From: an uncultured Dyadobacter sp.
Lineage (GTDB): Bacteria > Bacteroidota > Bacteroidia > Cytophagales > Spirosomataceae
Assembly (NCBI GenBank): GCA_937880795.1
Contig: CALGRQ010000463.1
Span: 1-10,386 of the forward strand
Reading direction: 5' to 3'
Length of the DNA stretch: 10,386 nucleotides
Shown here: piece by piece, positions 6,168-10,386 of the stretch
Numbering within the stretch: the stretch's first letter is position 1
Layout: each line of letters starts with the position of its first letter
The notes under the pieces: model-generated
Seen by the model: only the letters and a program-made list of their open reading frames with translations
Databases searched by the model: none
Told to the model about the DNA's origin: nothing
Made by a program: the position numbers and the translations under genes

Positions 6168-7420
6168 ACCGCACATTTTTTTTTCTTTTACTCACACTCA
6201 TACTGGTTGCAATTGATTGGTACGTATGGCAAGGCTTGAAATTGGCTATTCGTAATTTAACGCCGGTTACCCAGCGTTGGATCGGAGGGGCTTATTGGGG
6301 TTTAACCATTGCTACGTTGGTGGCTTATGTGGGCATGCAATTATTGCCTCCGGATTATTTTAGCAAGAATGTTCGAACATTCATCATCGCATTTATTGCT
6401 ATACCCTATTTGTCAAAACTTTTAGCGGTTGCCGTTTTATTGATTGATGAGGTAAGACGTTTGTTTCAGTGGGTTATTAGTTTTTTTTATCCATCTGTCG
6501 CAGTACCGTCCGTTGAAACGGGTGAACCTACAATTCCACGTTCTGAATTTCTTGCGAAAACGGCTGTGATTGCCGGTACCGGATTGATGGGCACTTTTGC
6601 ATTTGGAATATTATCTGGTGCGCATGATTACAGAATCAGGCGCGTGCGCGTACCTTTAAAAAATTTACCTAAGGCTTTTGATGGTATTAAAATAGCACAA
6701 CTTTCGGATATACATACCGGAAGCTTTTTCAATAAAATTGCGGTCAAAGGTGGGGTTGAGATGCTGATGAAGGAAAAACCGGATATTGCATTCTTTACGG
6801 GGGATTTGGTGAATGATCGGGCTAGCGAATTACAAGACTACATCAATATATTTGACAAGGTAAAAGCACCGTTGGGGGTATATTCTACATTGGGTAATCA
6901 TGACTATGGTGATTACTATAAGTGGGCAACTCCGGAAGCGAAGCAAAGGAACCTGGCTGATTTAAAGCGTGGGCATCAGTTGCTGGGTTGGAATTTGATG
7001 CTGGATGAAAATCGGGCAATTCGTGTCGATGGCGAAGAGATAGGATTAATTGGCATCCAGAACTGGGGAGCTGGTAATTTTGCCAAATACGGAAACCTGG
7101 AAAAGGCGTATCAGGGAACTGATCAATATCCTGTTAAAATATTACTTTCCCATGATCCAAGTCATTGGCAGGCTCAGGTTTTGCCTAAATTTAAGGATAT
7201 TGACCTTGCCCTGGCAGGCCATACCCACGGGATGCAGTTTGGGGTTGAGATTGGAAAGATTAAATTCAGCCCGGTCCAATTTAGATATAAACAGTGGGCT
7301 GGCCTATATGAAGAAAATGATCAGTACCTTTACGTAAACAGAGGCTTTGGGTATTTGGGATATCCTGGTCGGGTGGGTATATTGCCAGAAATCACGATGA
7401 TGGAGCTCGTAAGAGCCTAG
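6164..7420 (+). CDS. Membrane-anchored calcineurin-like metallophosphoesterase (YkuE/YaeI type)
   Basis: 418 residues. The N-terminal membrane domain has hydrophobic segments at about 4-24, 41-61 and 72-95. A further hydrophobic stretch at 133-150 is preceded by PRSEFLAK, which resembles a degenerate Tat motif. The catalytic domain runs from about 174 to 416 and has the dinuclear-metal ligands in order: SDIH (D182, H184), GDLVND (D214), GNHDYG (N245, H246), LSHDP (H330) and AGHTHG (H353, H355). All ligands are intact, so it should be active; relatives hydrolyse phosphodiesters or UDP-diacylglucosamine-like lipids, but the substrate here is unknown. The domain order and the fourth segment suggest a membrane tether with the catalytic domain held near the membrane, probably outside the cytoplasm. 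The ATG at 6164 overlaps the stop of the leader ORF. Confidence 0.92.
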   Translation: MNRTFFFLLLTLILVAIDWYVWQGLKLAIRNLTPVTQRWIGGAYWGLTIATLVAYVGMQLLPPDYFSKNVRTFIIAFIAIPYLSKLLAVAVLLIDEVRRLFQWVISFFYPSVAVPSVETGEPTIPRSEFLAKTAVIAGTGLMGTFAFGILSGAHDYRIRRVRVPLKNLPKAFDGIKIAQLSDIHTGSFFNKIAVKGGVEMLMKEKPDIAFFTGDLVNDRASELQDYINIFDKVKAPLGVYSTLGNHDYGDYYKWATPEAKQRNLADLKRGHQLLGWNLMLDENRAIRVDGEEIGLIGIQNWGAGNFAKYGNLEKAYQGTDQYPVKILLSHDPSHWQAQVLPKFKDIDLALAGHTHGMQFGVEIGKIKFSPVQFRYKQWAGLYEENDQYLYVNRGFGYLGYPGRVGILPEITMMELVRA

Positions 7421-7515
7421 TGGTTTGATTTGTAGCTTGTTGTATGCGGCTATACTTTATAGAATGCTATGACGTTTAAATAAATAGTAAGTTCATATAG
7501 AAACTGCATTTTGTT

Positions 7516-7722
7516 ATGAAAACAGGGATTTCTCTTCTTTTACTTTTTGCGCTTACATTAAGTTTCTCTATTGCTACACCAGCTCTTGCCGAGCCAGAGG
7601 GGGTGAAGTCGGAGCTTTTTGCGAAGAAAAAGAAAAAATTCAAAGGATATAAAAAGCCTAAGTCCAAAAAAATACTGGGAATATTTAAGCGAAAGAGCGA
7701 TTGTGGATGCCCTAATCACTGA
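7516..7722 (+). CDS. Small secreted lysine-rich protein with C-terminal Cys-Gly-Cys
   Basis: 68 residues. A clear signal peptide (Lys at 2, hydrophobic core about 5-18, cleavage after TPALA, residue 25) would release a mature chain of about 43 residues. Fourteen of those are lysine, in runs such as AKKKKKFKGYKKPKSKK (36-52), and the chain ends in DCGCPNH. There is no lipobox. A predicted periplasmic or surface-exposed, strongly basic peptide could bind anionic polymers (DNA, LPS, polysaccharide), and the CxC could be a disulfide or metal site; these are inferences. I recall similar short lysine-rich proteins in Cytophagales but no named family. A CTATA-CTT-TATAG palindrome (7450-7462) lies in the 95-base upstream region, 18-20 bases after a TTTG (7429-7432), which may mark a weak promoter. 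Confidence 0.72.
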   Translation: MKTGISLLLLFALTLSFSIATPALAEPEGVKSELFAKKKKKFKGYKKPKSKKILGIFKRKSDCGCPNH

Positions 7723-7803
7723 GTTACATTTCTTTAATTCATTTTGTACATATTCAAGAGTAAGCAATGCGGTCATTCTACAAAAGATTTGATTGGATTT
7801 GTT

Positions 7804-7811
7804 TACTTTTG
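7804..7811 (+). promoter_or_regulatory. Bacteroidota -7 element before gcvP
   Basis: TACTTTTG matches TAnnTTTG exactly and lies 43 bases before the ATG at 7855, predicting a leader of about 35-37 bases. The nearest upstream TTTG (7788-7791) is spaced only 12 bases away instead of about 19, so the -33 part is unsupported. No glycine-riboswitch-like structure fits in the 132 bases between the lysine-rich gene and gcvP. Confidence 0.5.
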
Positions 7812-7854
7812 TACTTTATAACCACTTATTAACGGCCTTGTTAGCCAAAGTTAG

Positions 7855-10386
7855 ATGAAAATTAATCTTCGTAGCCAAGACAAATTCGAAAGCCGTCATC
7901 ATGGTAAAGATGAACAGGAGTTACAGGAAATGTTGCGCACCGTTGGGGTGGCGTCTCTGGATGAATTGATTGACCAGACGCTTCCTGCGGCAATTCGGTT
8001 GCAAAAGCCATTGAATTTGCCAAGGGCTAAGTCAGAGCAGGAGTTCCTTCAGGGCATCAAGAAGGTTGCTCGTAAAAACGCCATTCTTAAGTCATATATC
8101 GGTACGGGATATTATGATACCATCCTACCGAATGTTATCCTTCGCAACATTCTAGAAAACCCGGCATGGTATACAGCCTACACGCCTTACCAGGCTGAGA
8201 TTGCTCAGGGAAGGCTTGAAATGCTTTTGAATTTTCAGACTGTTATTACGGATTTAACGGGTATGGAAATTGCTAATGCATCGCTTTTAGACGAAGCGAC
8301 TGCCGCGGCAGAAGCCATGACGATGTTGCACGGTATGCGGCCTGCGGCACGTAAAAAGGCAAATTCCTTTTTTGTTTCAGAATTATGTCATCCTCAAACT
8401 ATCGATTTAATTCATACCAGGGCGAAGCCTATTGGGATTGACGTAATTGTTGGGGATCATGCTACGGTAGATCTTACCGATGAAAATATATATGCTGTAT
8501 TGGTACAATACCCGGCTACGAATGGTTCGGTTATTGATTACACCAACTTTATTGCTGCTGCACACGAAGTAAATGTATCCGTAGCAGTTGCTGCTGACTT
8601 ACTAGCACTTGCTCTTTTGAAGTCACCGGGAGAAATGGGCGCTGATGTAGTAGTTGGTTCCTCTCAGCGTTTTGGTGTTCCTATGGGATATGGAGGTCCA
8701 CATGCGGCTTATTTTGCGACGAAGGAAGCTTATAAGCGCCACATTCCAGGACGTATCATTGGTATTTCGGTAGATGCTGAAGGTAATTCAGCATTACGTA
8801 TGGCGCTTCAAACACGTGAACAGCATATCCGTCGTGAAAAGGCAACCTCCAACATATGTACCGCACAGGTATTGCTGGCTGTTATAGCAGGTTCTTATGC
8901 GGTGTATCACGGTCCGGAAGGCATTAAAAATATTGCTGCCCGTATACATGGCTTGACACAATTGTTTGTTGAGACACTACGCAAGTTTAATTATACCGTT
9001 GTAACAGAGCAGTACTTCGACACGGTAACCATTCAAACGCCTCTTGCGAAAAAGGTAAGAGAACAAGCCGAGAAATGGGGTATTAATCTAAGATATAATA
9101 AAGATGAAACCATAGGTGTTTCATTTGACGAAGCCAAATCGTTTGACGATGTCATTGCATTGTTAAATGTATTTGCCGAAGTAGCCGGTTTCCAGGGTGA
9201 GCTTATTATCGAGGAAGATATGGAGCTTAACATTTCTGAAAGCATTGCGCGTTCGTCAACATATCTGACACATCCGGTGTTTAATCAGCACCACACGGAG
9301 CATGAAATGTTGCGTTACCTCAAATCGTTGGAGAACAAAGATTTGTCGTTGGTACATTCCATGATATCGTTGGGAAGTTGTACCATGAAATTGAATGCCA
9401 CAGCAGAGATGATTCCGCTTACATGGCCGGAATTTGGATCGATACATCCGTTCGCTCCGACCAATCAGGTGGGTGGTTATGCACAGTTGGTTAGTGAGTT
9501 GAACATCTGGCTTTGCGAAATTACGGGTTTTGCTGCGATGTCATTCCAGCCTAACTCCGGTGCGCAAGGGGAGTATGCCGGCTTAATGGCGATTCGTGCC
9601 TACCATGAAAGCAGAGGCGATTCTCACAGAAACGTGGTATTGATTCCATCATCGGCACATGGTACAAACCCTGCATCGGCTGTAATGGCTGGAATGAAGG
9701 TGGTGGTAACCAAGTGTGATGATAGAGGAAATATTGATGTTGCTGACCTTAAGGCCAGAGCAGAGCAATATAGTAATGAATTATCATGTCTGATGGTAAC
9801 TTATCCATCCACACACGGTGTGTATGAGGAAAGTATTATCGAAATATGTTCAATGATTCACTCGCACGGTGGACAGGTATATATGGATGGTGCGAACATG
9901 AACGCACAGGTTGGATTGACAAGCCCTGCCACCATTGGTGCAGACGTTTGTCATTTGAACCTTCATAAGACCTTCTGTATTCCTCACGGTGGTGGTGGAC
10001 CAGGAGTTGGACCTATTGGTGTTGCTGAACACTTGATGCCGTTCTTGCCAGGACACGTTAATTTTAGCGTACAGCCAGAGCACCTTGCAGAAGGAGAAGC
10101 CGGCGCAGTTTCTGCTGCACCGTATGGTAGTGCCAGTATATTGACCATTTCTCATGCCTATATTTCCATGATGGGTGGTGAGGGACTTACCAATGCTACC
10201 AAATTCGCAATTCTGAATGCCAACTATATTAAGGAACGTCTCAATGGCCATTACGAAGTGCTTTATACAGGAACCAACGGTCGCTGTGCCCACGAAATGA
10301 TCCTTGATTGTCGTCCATTTAAAGCGGCAGGTGTTGAGGCAGAAGATATCGCGAAACGATTGATGGATTATGGTTACCATGCTCCT
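7855..10386 (+). CDS. gcvP: Glycine dehydrogenase (decarboxylating), P-protein, C-terminus outside window
   Basis: 844 codons are open from the ATG at 7855 to the right edge; full-length P-proteins are about 950-960 residues, so roughly 110-120 are missing. The enzyme decarboxylates glycine with pyridoxal phosphate and passes the aminomethyl group to lipoylated GcvH in the glycine cleavage system, feeding one-carbon units to tetrahydrofolate in the cytoplasm. The N-terminus (DKFESRHHGKDEQELQEML) is the family's usual start. The first domain (about 10-440) ends its catalytic-like half with GSSQRFGVPMGYGGPHAAYF. The second, PLP-binding domain (about 450 onward) shows SLGSCTMKLNATAEM (about 505-520), SSAHGTNPASA (about 598-608), YMDGANMNAQVG (676-687) and HLNLHKTFCIPHGGGGPG (700-717), where K705 should form the Schiff base. 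It is the single-chain form (both halves fused). No Shine-Dalgarno is seen; a -7 box precedes it. Confidence 0.97.
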   Translation, partial: MKINLRSQDKFESRHHGKDEQELQEMLRTVGVASLDELIDQTLPAAIRLQKPLNLPRAKSEQEFLQGIKKVARKNAILKSYIGTGYYDTILPNVILRNILENPAWYTAYTPYQAEIAQGRLEMLLNFQTVITDLTGMEIANASLLDEATAAAEAMTMLHGMRPAARKKANSFFVSELCHPQTIDLIHTRAKPIGIDVIVGDHATVDLTDENIYAVLVQYPATNGSVIDYTNFIAAAHEVNVSVAVAADLLALALLKSPGEMGADVVVGSSQRFGVPMGYGGPHAAYFATKEAYKRHIPGRIIGISVDAEGNSALRMALQTREQHIRREKATSNICTAQVLLAVIAGSYAVYHGPEGIKNIAARIHGLTQLFVETLRKFNYTVVTEQYFDTVTIQTPLAKKVREQAEKWGINLRYNKDETIGVSFDEAKSFDDVIALLNVFAEVAGFQGELIIEEDMELNISESIARSSTYLTHPVFNQHHTEHEMLRYLKSLENKDLSLVHSMISLGSCTMKLNATAEMIPLTWPEFGSIHPFAPTNQVGGYAQLVSELNIWLCEITGFAAMSFQPNSGAQGEYAGLMAIRAYHESRGDSHRNVVLIPSSAHGTNPASAVMAGMKVVVTKCDDRGNIDVADLKARAEQYSNELSCLMVTYPSTHGVYEESIIEICSMIHSHGGQVYMDGANMNAQVGLTSPATIGADVCHLNLHKTFCIPHGGGGPGVGPIGVAEHLMPFLPGHVNFSVQPEHLAEGEAGAVSAAPYGSASILTISHAYISMMGGEGLTNATKFAILNANYIKERLNGHYEVLYTGTNGRCAHEMILDCRPFKAAGVEAEDIAKRLMDYGYHAP

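Noticed and set aside
7450..7462. CTATA-CTT-TATAG as a transcription terminator after the metallophosphoesterase gene
   Set aside because: The stem is only 5 A/T-rich pairs and no U-run follows; at most it is a weak operator or chance palindrome.
7723..7854. Glycine riboswitch upstream of gcvP
   Set aside because: The gap is only 132 bases, with a -7 box about 43 bases before the ATG; no conserved glycine-aptamer pairing is visible and the predicted leader is too short.
9850..10380. Minus-strand open frame of 176 codons opposite gcvP
   Set aside because: It lies wholly inside a well-conserved gcvP coding region; its composition (many Cys, His, Thr, Asn) is that of a translated antisense strand, and it has no promoter box or domain.
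1..10386. Mobile element, CRISPR array, tRNA/rRNA gene, phage or defence cluster
   Set aside because: No transposase, integrase, regularly spaced repeats, cloverleaf or ribosomal-RNA motif was found, and gene content is uniform in codon use and mostly housekeeping.

Overview
The window looks like a compact, moderately AT-rich chromosomal stretch from a member of the Bacteroidota, most likely a Cytophagales-type bacterium. Four things point there. Start codons almost never have a Shine-Dalgarno sequence. Several genes are preceded by the Bacteroidota -7 box TAnnTTTG. A secreted SUMF1-fold protein is paired with a Tat-exported Gfo/Idh/MocA oxidoreductase. The gamma-carbonic-anhydrase and membrane-metallophosphoesterase subfamilies are those usual in that phylum. 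The assignment rests on remembered family features, not on a search.

Layout. On the minus strand at the left, a two-gene operon (about 1-1835) encodes a secreted SUMF1-like protein followed 39 bases later by a Tat-exported Gfo/Idh/MocA oxidoreductase cut by the window edge. Both are predicted to act outside the cytoplasm. A 138-base divergent region separates them from a plus-strand pair: an Uup-like ABC-F ATPase and a DedA-family membrane protein. DedA runs tail-to-tail into a minus-strand gamma-carbonic-anhydrase-like hexapeptide protein, and the two share one TTAA tetranucleotide as their stop codons. Next come a plus-strand YqgE/AlgH protein and, 3 bases beyond its stop, a convergent 73-residue protein of unknown function. 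The right half is all plus strand: a membrane-anchored metallophosphoesterase preceded by an 11-codon leader ORF that overlaps its start, a 68-residue secreted lysine-rich protein ending in a Cys-Gly-Cys motif, and gcvP (glycine decarboxylase P-protein), cut by the right edge.

Most of the window is housekeeping: ribosome-associated ATPase, membrane maintenance, one-carbon metabolism. The genes do not form one pathway, and I see no mobile element, CRISPR array, tRNA, rRNA, phage gene or defence system. No stretch over about 200 bases lacks a gene. The points most worth a second look are small: the lysine-rich secreted protein, the 73-residue protein, a set of short palindromes placed at predicted transcription starts, the leader ORF at 6132, and the cysteine-poor SUMF1-like protein paired with an oxidoreductase.
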